Source: Candidatus Sulfotelmatobacter sp.
GTDB lineage: Bacteria; Acidobacteriota; Terriglobia; Terriglobales; Acidobacteriaceae
DNA: 50,722 nucleotides
Assembly: GCA_025462865.1 (NCBI GenBank)
Contig: JAOAPI010000069.1
Span: 1-50,722, forward strand
Reading direction: 5' to 3'
The notes under the pieces were generated by a model. That model had not been told where the DNA came from. It searched no databases and worked only from the letters and a program-made list of their open reading frames with translations. Of the stretch, positions 1-8,483 are shown in pieces. Numbering within the stretch: the stretch's first letter is position 1; the number at the start of each line of letters is the position of its first letter. The position numbers were made by a program, and so were the translations under genes.

Positions 1-1
1 C

Positions 2-3000
2 ACAAATACGTATTTCTCGCAACTGATTCAACTTGAAGGTGGCGGGTTCTACTTTTGGAACAACGCCACTCACGCCTTTCAAAACCTAGTCGATAACGAT
101 TACGTTCGATCCAACACCCTCACTTATCCGGTAACTTCCACTCCTGACGGATGGGGCGCTTGCAGTGCGACGCCAATTAGCGGGGTAGCTGGCCCATCTG
201 TTTGGGACCAGAACTTAGGTGGGCAGAGTGGCGGCCCCTGTGTCGATCAGACCGGCCGAGGCACCGGCGATTATGTGAAGGGCGACTTTCACAACTCTAC
301 TTGTAGCATTTGTCCAAGCAATAAGGTCAACAGCACCACGAACACACAAAGCTGGTTGAACCAGCTTCTCGACCCCGCTTATGCGTGGGGAAACACGCAG
401 AGCACGTTCTCGAATCTGTCGCCGTTCGGATACTGGAGAAACACCGCCAGCGGCTCGATGGCAAGTGACCGCGATTATTACGTCGAATTGCCAAATCTCA
501 ACAACAGCGCGACATTCAATGGGACATCAGGTGTTGGGTGTGGCCCCTCAGCGGGAACGGGATGCACGCATCCAGTAGCACAGCCCTCAACTTGCACGCA
601 AGGCGTCGGGTATTGGAACCCCGCGTTAAATAGCGGGAATGGCGCTTTACTGATTTGCGGCTCTAGCAACAATTGGGTTCAAAGTTACACGCCATACACG
701 TATCCGCACCCGCTTACGAATACGGTTGTCATGGCGTTTAATGCGCCTACGTACGGCTTCAATGTGTTGGCGGGTTCGACGCACACAGTAAACGTGGGCA
801 TCACGAACGGCTCAAGCAATCTCGTCAACTGGACCGTTTCAGCCACAACTGGCGGGGCCAGTGCGACACTCTCAGCCTCCGCCAATGCGCTGCCGGTCGT
901 AACCGTGACGATAGGCGGGACATCGGGAAACTGCACGATCAACGGCGCGCTGGGCGCTTATTCCGTGACCTCGACGGCCACCGTCACGATCCAGGCGCAG
1001 TCGGTGGACGACAACACCAAGACAGCTTCCACAACTTTCAACGTCTGTGCAACCTCTACGGCCGTTACCGTCGTCCCTCCCTACCACACGCTCTACGCCG
1101 GACAGAAAGCGGACGTGCAGTCTTTCGTCGTCGGGAACACGAATCTCAACGTCGCCTGGTCCATCACCGCACAGCCCGCCGGTGGCAACGGCACGCTCTC
1201 AGATACAGCGAATCGAGACACCGTATTTTCAGCCACAGTCGCGGGGCGATATACCTTGACGGCGACTTCGGCCGCGGACGCCACCAAAACGGCGACAACG
1301 ATTATTTATGTCACGGGCAACGCACTGCCGTCTTATTCGGTGACGCCAAACGGGACTGTGCCCGTCGATTGCACGGTTGATCCGGCTCTGACCGGAACAA
1401 TTTACGAAGTAGGACTGGCACGCGCATTCCCCACGATTCAAAGCGTGCCGATGAACACCATGCCCGCGGGCTCAACCGTGCGGATTCATAACGACGGTAC
1501 GCCGGGAAACCCCACGGTCTACCACGAATACTTTCAGATAAGTTCGCAGACCGGGACGGCCGCACAACCCCTTCGCGTCGTCGGCTGTCCCGCATCGAAC
1601 GGCGAGCTTCCCATTGTAGACGGTCAGAACGCGACCGGAGCCTCGTGGGTAAGCCCGTTCAGCGCCGCGGGATTCGGGATTGCTTCCATAGCTGGAGGCG
1701 CGTTTGGGTTCTACCAAACGGGCAATCCTGGCAACGAGTTTGTAACGGTAGAGGGGATACATTTCCGCAACGCGACCCCGAGCTTTACTTACACCCCACC
1801 GGGGGGAGGCGCTCCAGTTGCGTGGATTGACGGCGCAGCGTGCATAAACGTCCGTCACGGCTATCAGCTTGCCTTTGTCGGGAACGATGCAGACGGCTGT
1901 TCGAATGGCGTGTTCACCGACAACAACATGAACTCGAACGCCTGGGCGGGGAACGTTCTTGGGGTGCTGTGGGAAGGCAACCACATCCACAATAGCGGCA
2001 TCTCTGGCTCGTTTTTAGACCATCAGTTGTACTTGCAGGAATGGCTGGAAGTTATTCAGTTTAACCGGATCGACAACTACACGCCTGGCGCACAAGGCAC
2101 GAATTTCAAAGATCGTTCTCTGGGTACTATCTTCCGGTACAACTATTTGGACCAGGAAGATTCCAGTGCGGGCCGGCAAGTTGATATGGTGGAGTTGCAA
2201 GACTCCTCCGACTACGAGTCATTCGAGCAGTACCTCAGCTTCCCCAGCGACACCAATTGCAACGATTCAAATTGGTGCCTGGGCGACACGATGGGACCAA
2301 ATGTCCTCGCCGCGTGGCAGGAAGCCTATCATCAGGCATTCTTCTATGGTAACGTGTCGAAAAACGGCACGACCGAGTATTCGTTCCATTTCGCGGAAGA
2401 CCATGACGGCGGCATGTCCAACCGCATGGGCTCGCTGTTCTACTACAGCAACACCTGGAACATGACCGGGCCGATAGGCTTTGACGGCGCGCCCATTCAG
2501 GTTCTCTTCGATACATCAGGCGGCGGTGGAAACGCTTACAACAATTTTGAGTGGCCTCAAGTGCAGGCGCAGAACAGCATCGTTTGGACGCCTCCAAGCC
2601 CCGGAGGGCATCCTTACTGGAACTTGATGGCGACGTTCCTCGGAACCTTCAAGACGAATTTGCTTGCCACTAATTGGGGCAACATCTCGACACCAATCTT
2701 AGGTGGCACTCCGAACGCTGAGACTGGCAACGGCTGGTCGAACGCCACCACACAGTTTTCTTATCCGCTTTCCGTACCCCTTGAAGCGCACATGGCCGGT
2801 ATTAGTGCGCCGAACTTCTTGACCACGGGAACTCAGCCGTTTGATTCCACGACGTACGTTCCTCCCTCAGGGAGCGCTGCGATCAACGCGGGGACTGCGC
2901 TCACAGGCGCGATGGCGGTCATGCCCGTGCGCTTCCAGATGCGACCTGATACAGGGGCGGTTTCGAGCAGAGTGCAGCCGCTAACTATCGGAGCTTTGGA

Positions 3001-4558
3001 ACCAGGCCCGCAAGGGATGTGGACCGGCTGGCGGCTAATCGCTAATAACCCCATTATATTTTGTGGACAAGGAAGTCCACTTCCCACGGTTTGCCACATA
3101 AGCCCCGGCCAGGACGGTCCAATCGCCACCACAACTGCGGGGACGATTTGGGTAGTTAAATCCAGCGCCGCATATTCTAGCGCCCCCGCCAACGCACACA
3201 TCACGGTGACTGGTGGAGATGGCACGTGGGTGCAGTGCACAAGTTGTTTTGTCCAAGGCCCCGGAGTTGGAACAAAAATCGGTTATTACCAAGATGTTTG
3301 GTACAACCTGGGACCTCATGCGGGCGGGCAGACCGGGGGCATCACAGTCACCCTGCTCAGCGGTCAATCCCCTGCAACCGACAGTATTAACTTCATGGAG
3401 CTTATGCCGCCGGTAGGTTCAACAGCAACCTTTGATGGTGCTGTTTCGGGCAGCGGTACGACGGGCTGCACCGTGTGCACAGTCCCTACGCTTCCGGCGT
3501 TTACAAACACTGACATGGTCCTCGCGTTGCAAGGAGGACCGAGCGGCCAGTTTTGCGATACCAACCCCCTAACTGGAAACAGTTGCCAAACTAGTAACTG
3601 GTTCACCGATTCTGACGGTAAAGGATTTTTGTTAAACGCTGTGCCGGGCGCGGCAGGGAACCAGCCGAGTTATTATCGGCGGCAGTCAGGACTGGTTGCG
3701 CCAGTGTTTTCGGTGCTCGCGTTTAAGACTACTTTAGGTGCTTACACACCGCCCACTCCGCAATATACGGTTTATCAAGAAACAGTGTTCGAGCCCGCGA
3801 ATACGGCTTGTCAAACTTGTGTTATCCCGCTGCCAAAGCCTACGCAGGCAGGCGATTTGATTTTCATAGAGAAATGGTCAGGTTCCGCAATCACAGCGGT
3901 AACTGGCTCAGGTTCAGGCTGGGTAATAGGAACAAGTTCGGGTTGTGTGCTCAGTAGCTTTCATTGCGCCTACAACTTATCCTCGACTGCTGGGCTTAAC
4001 GCTATCTCGGTTGTGAAGAGTTCAAATAACGATTCGTACTTTATCGTCTACGAAATACACGACCGAAACGGGGGCACTTGGTCGCTAGACGCGCAAGGCG
4101 TCCTTACTGACAGCAACGGCTTTGATAGCGGTTACAACAATTTTGGGGTTAACCTTTCTGCCGCTACCGGAGGGAACGACGTTGCCTTTCAGGCGTTGCA
4201 GTGTGGGGGCGGCTCCAACGGACCATCGCTCTTTCCTTGGCCCCCGCCGATTCCGACGAATGGGTTGAACCCTGGCACTGGCCCGTACAACTACATCTCC
4301 TTGAACCAGGCGGCGGTTACGCTTCTATTAGACACGGGGCCGACGATCCCCACGCCGATTTGGACGAATTGTCCTGACTTGATTATGCATGTCGCACCCA
4401 CGTTCGCTACCGGTATGGCGTTCAAAGCGACGGGTGGAAGCGGCAGCACCCTCGCTGCGCCAACGAATTTGACGGCAACCCCTGGGTACATCAGCCGCTT
4501 TATTTTGTTCCTCGATCCTGACGAAGATTATGCCTCTTTGGTACAGTCGGCCCACTAG
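2..4558 (+). CDS. Long tail fibre/spike-like protein (5' end outside window)
   Basis: The frame is open from the first bases of the window, so the true start lies upstream; an internal GTG at 275 is not convincing as a start. About 1518 residues are visible. In order: a Cys-containing Gly/Ser/Thr-rich region; Ig-like beta domains (about nt 710-1320, with AGRYTLTATSAAD near the end); a region with parallel beta-helix character (about nt 1450-2500, repeated EGNHIHNSG- and RYNYLDQED-like turns); a Gly-rich region; a beta-sandwich domain (about nt 3770-4430) also found in the protein at 4805; and finally APTNLTATPG, the usual first strand of a fibronectin type III domain, after which the frame closes early. 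Role inferred: receptor-binding or glycan-active fibre/tip protein. Cys-rich beta-helix proteins of this kind also occur as bacterial secreted proteins, so the structural role rests on context. Confidence 0.7.
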   Translation, partial: TNTYFSQLIQLEGGGFYFWNNATHAFQNLVDNDYVRSNTLTYPVTSTPDGWGACSATPISGVAGPSVWDQNLGGQSGGPCVDQTGRGTGDYVKGDFHNSTCSICPSNKVNSTTNTQSWLNQLLDPAYAWGNTQSTFSNLSPFGYWRNTASGSMASDRDYYVELPNLNNSATFNGTSGVGCGPSAGTGCTHPVAQPSTCTQGVGYWNPALNSGNGALLICGSSNNWVQSYTPYTYPHPLTNTVVMAFNAPTYGFNVLAGSTHTVNVGITNGSSNLVNWTVSATTGGASATLSASANALPVVTVTIGGTSGNCTINGALGAYSVTSTATVTIQAQSVDDNTKTASTTFNVCATSTAVTVVPPYHTLYAGQKADVQSFVVGNTNLNVAWSITAQPAGGNGTLSDTANRDTVFSATVAGRYTLTATSAADATKTATTIIYVTGNALPSYSVTPNGTVPVDCTVDPALTGTIYEVGLARAFPTIQSVPMNTMPAGSTVRIHNDGTPGNPTVYHEYFQISSQTGTAAQPLRVVGCPASNGELPIVDGQNATGASWVSPFSAAGFGIASIAGGAFGFYQTGNPGNEFVTVEGIHFRNATPSFTYTPPGGGAPVAWIDGAACINVRHGYQLAFVGNDADGCSNGVFTDNNMNSNAWAGNVLGVLWEGNHIHNSGISGSFLDHQLYLQEWLEVIQFNRIDNYTPGAQGTNFKDRSLGTIFRYNYLDQEDSSAGRQVDMVELQDSSDYESFEQYLSFPSDTNCNDSNWCLGDTMGPNVLAAWQEAYHQAFFYGNVSKNGTTEYSFHFAEDHDGGMSNRMGSLFYYSNTWNMTGPIGFDGAPIQVLFDTSGGGGNAYNNFEWPQVQAQNSIVWTPPSPGGHPYWNLMATFLGTFKTNLLATNWGNISTPILGGTPNAETGNGWSNATTQFSYPLSVPLEAHMAGISAPNFLTTGTQPFDSTTYVPPSGSAAINAGTALTGAMAVMPVRFQMRPDTGAVSSRVQPLTIGALEPGPQGMWTGWRLIANNPIIFCGQGSPLPTVCHISPGQDGPIATTTAGTIWVVKSSAAYSSAPANAHITVTGGDGTWVQCTSCFVQGPGVGTKIGYYQDVWYNLGPHAGGQTGGITVTLLSGQSPATDSINFMELMPPVGSTATFDGAVSGSGTTGCTVCTVPTLPAFTNTDMVLALQGGPSGQFCDTNPLTGNSCQTSNWFTDSDGKGFLLNAVPGAAGNQPSYYRRQSGLVAPVFSVLAFKTTLGAYTPPTPQYTVYQETVFEPANTACQTCVIPLPKPTQAGDLIFIEKWSGSAITAVTGSGSGWVIGTSSGCVLSSFHCAYNLSSTAGLNAISVVKSSNNDSYFIVYEIHDRNGGTWSLDAQGVLTDSNGFDSGYNNFGVNLSAATGGNDVAFQALQCGGGSNGPSLFPWPPPIPTNGLNPGTGPYNYISLNQAAVTLLLDTGPTIPTPIWTNCPDLIMHVAPTFATGMAFKATGGSGSTLAAPTNLTATPGYISRFILFLDPDEDYASLVQSAH
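4485..4545 (+). repeat. GGTACA direct repeat, 55 nt apart, at a frame break
   Basis: GGTACA occurs at 4485-4490 and 4540-4545, each followed by a similar GC-rich tract (TCAGCC versus GTCGGCC). The offset of 55 nt is 18 codons plus one base. Joining the two copies would fuse the frame of the fibre gene to the frame of the following fibronectin-like ORF, with the same TAC codon (4487 and 4542) at the joint. Whether this is a duplication, an insertion, an error or a recoding site cannot be decided from one sequence. Confidence 0.45.
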
Positions 4559-4802
4559 ATTTATCGACGTAGCGTGGACGCTCAGCACCGATCCGAACGC
4601 AGCCAGCACGAACGTCAAGCGCGGAACGACCTCGGGCGGCCCGTATACGCTGCTGATAAACGTCCAGAATCCGAACAACGCCTATCGTGATTTTCAGGTG
4701 AATCCTGGGCAGACATATTTTTACGTTACGTCGGAAGTTGATAATTCCGGCAGCGAGAGCCCCAATTCCGCCGAGATCAGTGCGACGGTAGAGTTTCCCT
4801 AA
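4530..4802 (+). CDS. Fibronectin type III-like fragment, +1 frame of the fibre gene
   Basis: Ninety residues from an ATG inside the 3' end of the fibre gene (29 nt overlap). The segment AWTLSTDPNAASTNVKRG, followed by TSGGPY and a YFYVTSEVDNSGSES motif, is the middle and end of a fibronectin type III domain; its first strand (APTNLTATPG) is in the previous frame. It is therefore most simply the C-terminus of the long fibre protein displaced by a +1 shift. No strong Shine-Dalgarno precedes the ATG (only GACGAAG). Alternatives: a separately translated small domain, a programmed frameshift or bypass product, or a sequencing/assembly indel. Confidence 0.55.
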   Translation: MPLWYSRPTRFIDVAWTLSTDPNAASTNVKRGTTSGGPYTLLINVQNPNNAYRDFQVNPGQTYFYVTSEVDNSGSESPNSAEISATVEFP

Positions 4803-4804
4803 AA

Positions 4805-5758
4805 ATGGCCACGCCCACAGTAGTCCAAGCAAAAAGCGCTACCTCGGCCACTACCGCCCAAGTAGTCACGCCCACCAGTCCCACGACTGCCGGGAACTTA
4901 CTCGTTGCCTTTGCGTATAACGACGCCAATCGCTCGATGAGCATCACCGACAGCGCGTCACAAACGTGGACGGCTGTTCCGAATACCCCCGTGACCGTTG
5001 GTGCGGGTGGAATTGCGGCTATGTGGTACATGCCAAACTCCGCCTCGATCACGACGGTAACGGTGAGTGTTTCGGTGGCGGCAACCTTGCCGGTAATTGT
5101 TTACGAGATTACCGGGGCGGCTCTCAACACGCCTTTCGACGGCAACGCAGCGAACCCGGCCTTGGCTAGTAACTCAGGAACCGGTACCTCGCTCACGAGT
5201 GGCACGCTTACCACCTCAAACGCCCACGACATCTTGCTCTATGGGGTAGGCGAGGCGACCACTGGCAACTTCACGGTAGGCCCTGGATACTCGTTCAACG
5301 GCACGACCGTGACCACCTTCCGCGCGGCAATGCAAAGTCTGGGGGTGTCTGCTGTCCAAAACGGTGTGACCACCTCGATGAGTTGGAATAACACTGGCCT
5401 GGATCGCATCGGCATATTCGCGGCTTTCGCGGACACGGATCAAAGCGGCGGTGGCGGACCAACAACAGATCAGTTGTCGCCAAACTGGTATACCGAGGGC
5501 TCCGGAGCGTTAGAATTTTTCGGCCGCGCGCCTTTGGCCGGCCTGACCATTGAAGAGGAAGATCGTAGCAATCAGGTTGTATTGGGAACAGGCATCATCG
5601 GGTTTGAGAACGACTGCTTTACAGATCGAGTAAACCTCGATTACAGCATTCCGGAATTTGCCGCGAACGAGGACGAATCGTGGCCGCGTGTGATTGTGCT
5701 GCCGGCAATCGTGGTGGAAGACTTCACGTTTTACGCCGGCGACGATCATAGCGAATAA
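4805..5758 (+). CDS. Fibre/tail-tip associated beta-sandwich protein
   Basis: 317 residues. The first ~210 residues form a beta-rich domain with the pattern AGNLLVAFAY, SQTWTAV, VIVYEITGA and then D...N; the same order (AGDLIFIEKW, GWVIG, FIVYEIHD) is seen in the last third of the upstream fibre protein, so the two share a domain. A GGGG linker follows, then an acidic tail of about 100 residues (IEEEDRSNQVVLG, ending GDDHSE) of unknown fold. The TAA stop overlaps the next ATG by one base, implying translational coupling. Probably a virion fibre or tip component; exact role unknown. Confidence 0.6.
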   Translation: MATPTVVQAKSATSATTAQVVTPTSPTTAGNLLVAFAYNDANRSMSITDSASQTWTAVPNTPVTVGAGGIAAMWYMPNSASITTVTVSVSVAATLPVIVYEITGAALNTPFDGNAANPALASNSGTGTSLTSGTLTTSNAHDILLYGVGEATTGNFTVGPGYSFNGTTVTTFRAAMQSLGVSAVQNGVTTSMSWNNTGLDRIGIFAAFADTDQSGGGGPTTDQLSPNWYTEGSGALEFFGRAPLAGLTIEEEDRSNQVVLGTGIIGFENDCFTDRVNLDYSIPEFAANEDESWPRVIVLPAIVVEDFTFYAGDDHSE

Positions 5759-7113
5759 TGCCGCAACTGCTTGAAGCCACGACGTTCAATGGGGCTGGAG
5801 CGCGCCGACAGGCGTACTTCATCCGCTGGAGCGCGCTCGTTGACACCGATGGCGGTGAGATTCCGGCCTCCGGAATTACGACCGTCAACAATCCGCCCAT
5901 GCCTCCGGTGCAGCCGGGATACAACCGTGCGGAACAGGCTGGACGACGCGTTACACAGTTTGTGCGCTTTGGCGCTCTGGCCGAGGCCGGTGAAGATTGG
6001 CCGACGCACCTCACCCAGCCTAACAATCCTCCCGCGCCTCCGGTAAAAGCAGCGTGGGGGCATTCAGAGCAGGCCGGGCGGCACATTGCGCAATTCATAA
6101 GATTCGGTGCTCTGGCCGAAGACGGGGTACCCACACCGTTTTTAATTACGCCGGTTATTCCGGTCGAGCAGTTCTCCTGGCGCGACTTTGAGGAGTGGGC
6201 GCAGCGCAACACCGACACACGTTTCAACAGTGTCGATTCGACGCTCGACGATTTCACGAACTTCCCGCTACTGCCCACACCGGGCATGGAGTGGGATGCT
6301 CACGAGTGGCAGCAGAACCGGGATTTTTCTTTCCGATTTGCCAACAGTGACGAAGATTCGCCGACGCAACTTCCCTTCATTCCTCCGCCCGCTCCGAACA
6401 TGGGCTGGGATGAGTGGGACTGGTCGAAAAACTACGACCGGTTCGCCGTTTGGGCGCAATTCGAGCATGAAGACTGGCCCAGCACTCTTGCCAATTCCGT
6501 TGATTCGATTACTGGGGACTTCTTTGACGAGTTTGAGGAGCAGTATCACAGTCGAGCGACCTATCAAGGGTATAGTTGGCCCACACTCGAAGAGGATTGG
6601 GTTTCGACTGGACTTGCCGCCTCTGCTCCGGTGCCAATGCTGGGTTGGGACGACCTAGAGTGGTATCGGCGCTACGACCAAACTTACGCACCGCAAACCA
6701 CTGAAGAAGACATAGCGTTCCCGATCATTATTCCGGTTCCGTTTGGCGGAGATTGGGACGCGCTGGAGTACGGCAAAGACTACACGCTCCAGTATGCGCC
6801 GCAAATGGACGATCTCTCCGATCTGGTCGGAATCGTTCCGTGGCCAGCGTGGTGGGACGATTGGGATTGGAGCCGGGATTTCACGCCGTATGTGGTGAAG
6901 CCGGTTGACGACCTCGAAACCTGGCACAACATGGTGCCGCCGATCCCCGCGGCTTACGATGATTGGGACTGGTCGAAAGATTTTTCAAGTCCGATTCCGC
7001 TTACTTTCCTGTACGCGGAAGAGGAGCCTTTCAGCAACTTCACGATAATCCCCGTGCCGACCGGATCGGGCGGCTGGGTGATCCTGGTGCGTCAGCACCA
7101 CCCCTCAAAATAA
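5758..7113 (+). CDS. Trp/Asp-rich tandem-repeat protein (about 11 repeats)
   Basis: 451 residues, almost entirely repeats of about 35-45 residues. The unit is roughly WD.(D/E)W...(Y/F)D, then an aromatic strand, then an acidic (E/D)ED.P turn and a Pro-rich end (PPPAP, PVPFG). The first three units are a variant with QFVRFGALAE and QFIRFGALAE followed by NPPAPPV; later units carry WDEWDWSKNYD, WDDLEWYRRYD, WDDWDWSRDF and DWDWSKDF. No signal peptide or membrane segment. I know no named family for it. Coupled to the upstream gene through TAATG. Its place between fibre genes and the terminase region suggests a virion surface or fibre-attachment part, but that is only context. Confidence 0.6.
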   Translation: MPQLLEATTFNGAGARRQAYFIRWSALVDTDGGEIPASGITTVNNPPMPPVQPGYNRAEQAGRRVTQFVRFGALAEAGEDWPTHLTQPNNPPAPPVKAAWGHSEQAGRHIAQFIRFGALAEDGVPTPFLITPVIPVEQFSWRDFEEWAQRNTDTRFNSVDSTLDDFTNFPLLPTPGMEWDAHEWQQNRDFSFRFANSDEDSPTQLPFIPPPAPNMGWDEWDWSKNYDRFAVWAQFEHEDWPSTLANSVDSITGDFFDEFEEQYHSRATYQGYSWPTLEEDWVSTGLAASAPVPMLGWDDLEWYRRYDQTYAPQTTEEDIAFPIIIPVPFGGDWDALEYGKDYTLQYAPQMDDLSDLVGIVPWPAWWDDWDWSRDFTPYVVKPVDDLETWHNMVPPIPAAYDDWDWSKDFSSPIPLTFLYAEEEPFSNFTIIPVPTGSGGWVILVRQHHPSK

Positions 7114-7121
7114 GGAATTTT

Positions 7122-7595
7122 ATGTCAAGCGAAAAGAGCCGCGCCAGCGAAGTGCTGGGCGGTGCAGAGCACAAATCAAAAGCGAAAAAGCACAAGGTTC
7201 ACGCGATCCATACGCGGCGCGCCAAGAGTGGCGGCTACATCGCAGAGCATCATTTCCGTCCCGAACCGCCGGAAGCCGGACAGGCCGCGGAGCCGGCACC
7301 ACTACCTGAAGAGCACGTAGTACCCGATATGGCTGAACTGCAAGCGCACATGGCGCAGCACCTGCCCGAGCAGGAGCCGGAAGAGCAAGAAATTCCGAAG
7401 ATGCACACAGGCGGAACAGTTCCAAAAGACGGCATATATAACTTGCAAAAGGGTGAAACGGTCGTTCCTGCTCCCCGTGCCGAAGGCCGAATCACAGAGA
7501 TCGAACCTCGCGCACCCCGCGCGCCGATGAGTCACGAGCAGGAGTACGAAAATCAAAAGCGGCGCAAGTTCCTAGATTCCGAGATTAAAACTTAA
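7122..7595 (+). CDS. Small phage accessory protein with GG.VPKDGIYNLQKGE motif
   Basis: 157 residues from ATG 7122, chosen because AAGGAA lies just upstream at the stop of the previous gene; an in-frame earlier start would overlap that gene by 150 nt. The N-terminus is Lys/Arg-rich (KSKAKKHKVHAIHTRRAKSG followed by GYIAEHHFR), a pattern seen in small podovirus structural-module proteins. The middle is Pro/Glu-rich, and MHTGGTVPKDGIYNLQKGE is a short hairpin module common in phage tail or head accessory proteins. Function unknown. Confidence 0.6.
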   Translation: MSSEKSRASEVLGGAEHKSKAKKHKVHAIHTRRAKSGGYIAEHHFRPEPPEAGQAAEPAPLPEEHVVPDMAELQAHMAQHLPEQEPEEQEIPKMHTGGTVPKDGIYNLQKGETVVPAPRAEGRITEIEPRAPRAPMSHEQEYENQKRRKFLDSEIKT

Positions 7596-7638
7596 AGGGT
7601 TTTTTAATACAAGAAGAGACCCCGCGCGGCAAACGTAA

Positions 7639-7672
7639 GTCCTGCCGGCAACAACACAACGAAAGGCAGGAC
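7639..7672 (+). promoter_or_regulatory. Hairpin covering the ribosome-binding site of the protease gene
   Basis: GTCCTGCC (7639-7646) is an exact inverted repeat of GGCAGGAC (7665-7672), with an 18-nt A-rich loop. The right arm ends one base before the ATG at 7674 and includes the AGGCAGGA purine stretch that would serve as ribosome-binding site. Folding should reduce initiation, so the protease may be under translational control. Seen directly; effect inferred. Confidence 0.5.
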
Positions 7673-7673
7673 C

Positions 7674-8483
7674 ATGAAGAAACAAGAGAAATTTGAACTT
7701 TTCCTGGGCAAGCACAAGGGCAAGTCTGGTAAGAGAAGGGAACAACTTGCCGTCTGGTTCGGGCTCTTCTTCGTATTTCTAGTTTCTTTTTTTTCCCACG
7801 TGTTAGTACAACATGCGCGTGACCGAGCATTTGCAGGCCAAGCCGAGAACGCGACTGGCGCGATCTATCTGAACGGACATGCGATCTGTAGCGGAGCTTC
7901 GTTTGCACCCGGTTACTTTCTGACCGCGCGGCATTGCGTCGTGGACGAGCAGTATGACCTCCGCGGCGATGAGTATATTTCGTTTTCGGCAAACGAAAAA
8001 GGACCGTTTTACCAAACCCAGATTGTCGCTCTTTCGCTGACCGACGACATCGCCATTCTCCGGATTGTGAACGGAAGCAATGTGCCCTGGGTCGGACTCG
8101 GCGACGAAAGCCGGACGCCGGCCGGACATCCGATTCTGAATTTCACCTATGCGCTCGACCAAGGAAAGATGAGGATCGAGGGCCGTTTTATCGAGCCGAT
8201 TTACGCGCATTTGCCTGGCGTCATCCCTGACAGTTATCCGGAGTGGAACTATTCGATGCCCGTGGATATGACGATTGCTTCAGGATCGAGCGGCAGCCCA
8301 ATTTTTGATGCGTTCCAGCAAGAGATTATCGGCGTGGTCGTCGGCGACTTCCGACGCGGCGGTTTTGGAATTGTGATCCCCGTAAGCCGCGTGTGGCACC
8401 TGCTCAACCATCTTTCCGAGAACAGCGTTCAGGAATTCCAGAAGAAGTTCCCACACAAGGAAGTTGAGCCCTACGAACTGTAA
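7674..8483 (+). CDS. Membrane-anchored trypsin-like serine protease
   Basis: 269 residues. A basic N-terminus (residues 1-25) is followed by one membrane segment (about 26-46, GLFFVFLVSFF) and then a trypsin-like fold. Triad candidates are His87 in TARHCV, Asp125 in DDIAIL and Ser206 in GSSGSP; the strand IIGVVVGDF follows as in S1-type proteases. The charge pattern suggests an N-in anchor with the protease outside the cytoplasm. Phage capsid-maturation proteases are usually of other folds (ClpP-like, herpes-type), so this is not an obvious prohead protease. The gene abuts the terminase gene (TAA then ATG with no gap). It could be a lysis, envelope-modifying or moron function. Confidence 0.75.
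   Translation: MKKQEKFELFLGKHKGKSGKRREQLAVWFGLFFVFLVSFFSHVLVQHARDRAFAGQAENATGAIYLNGHAICSGASFAPGYFLTARHCVVDEQYDLRGDEYISFSANEKGPFYQTQIVALSLTDDIAILRIVNGSNVPWVGLGDESRTPAGHPILNFTYALDQGKMRIEGRFIEPIYAHLPGVIPDSYPEWNYSMPVDMTIASGSSGSPIFDAFQQEIIGVVVGDFRRGGFGIVIPVSRVWHLLNHLSENSVQEFQKKFPHKEVEPYEL

Noticed and set aside
5758..7113. WD40 beta-propeller
   Set aside because: Although WD pairs recur, the 35-45-residue unit has acidic/Pro-rich ends and lacks the GH...WD spacing of WD40 repeats.
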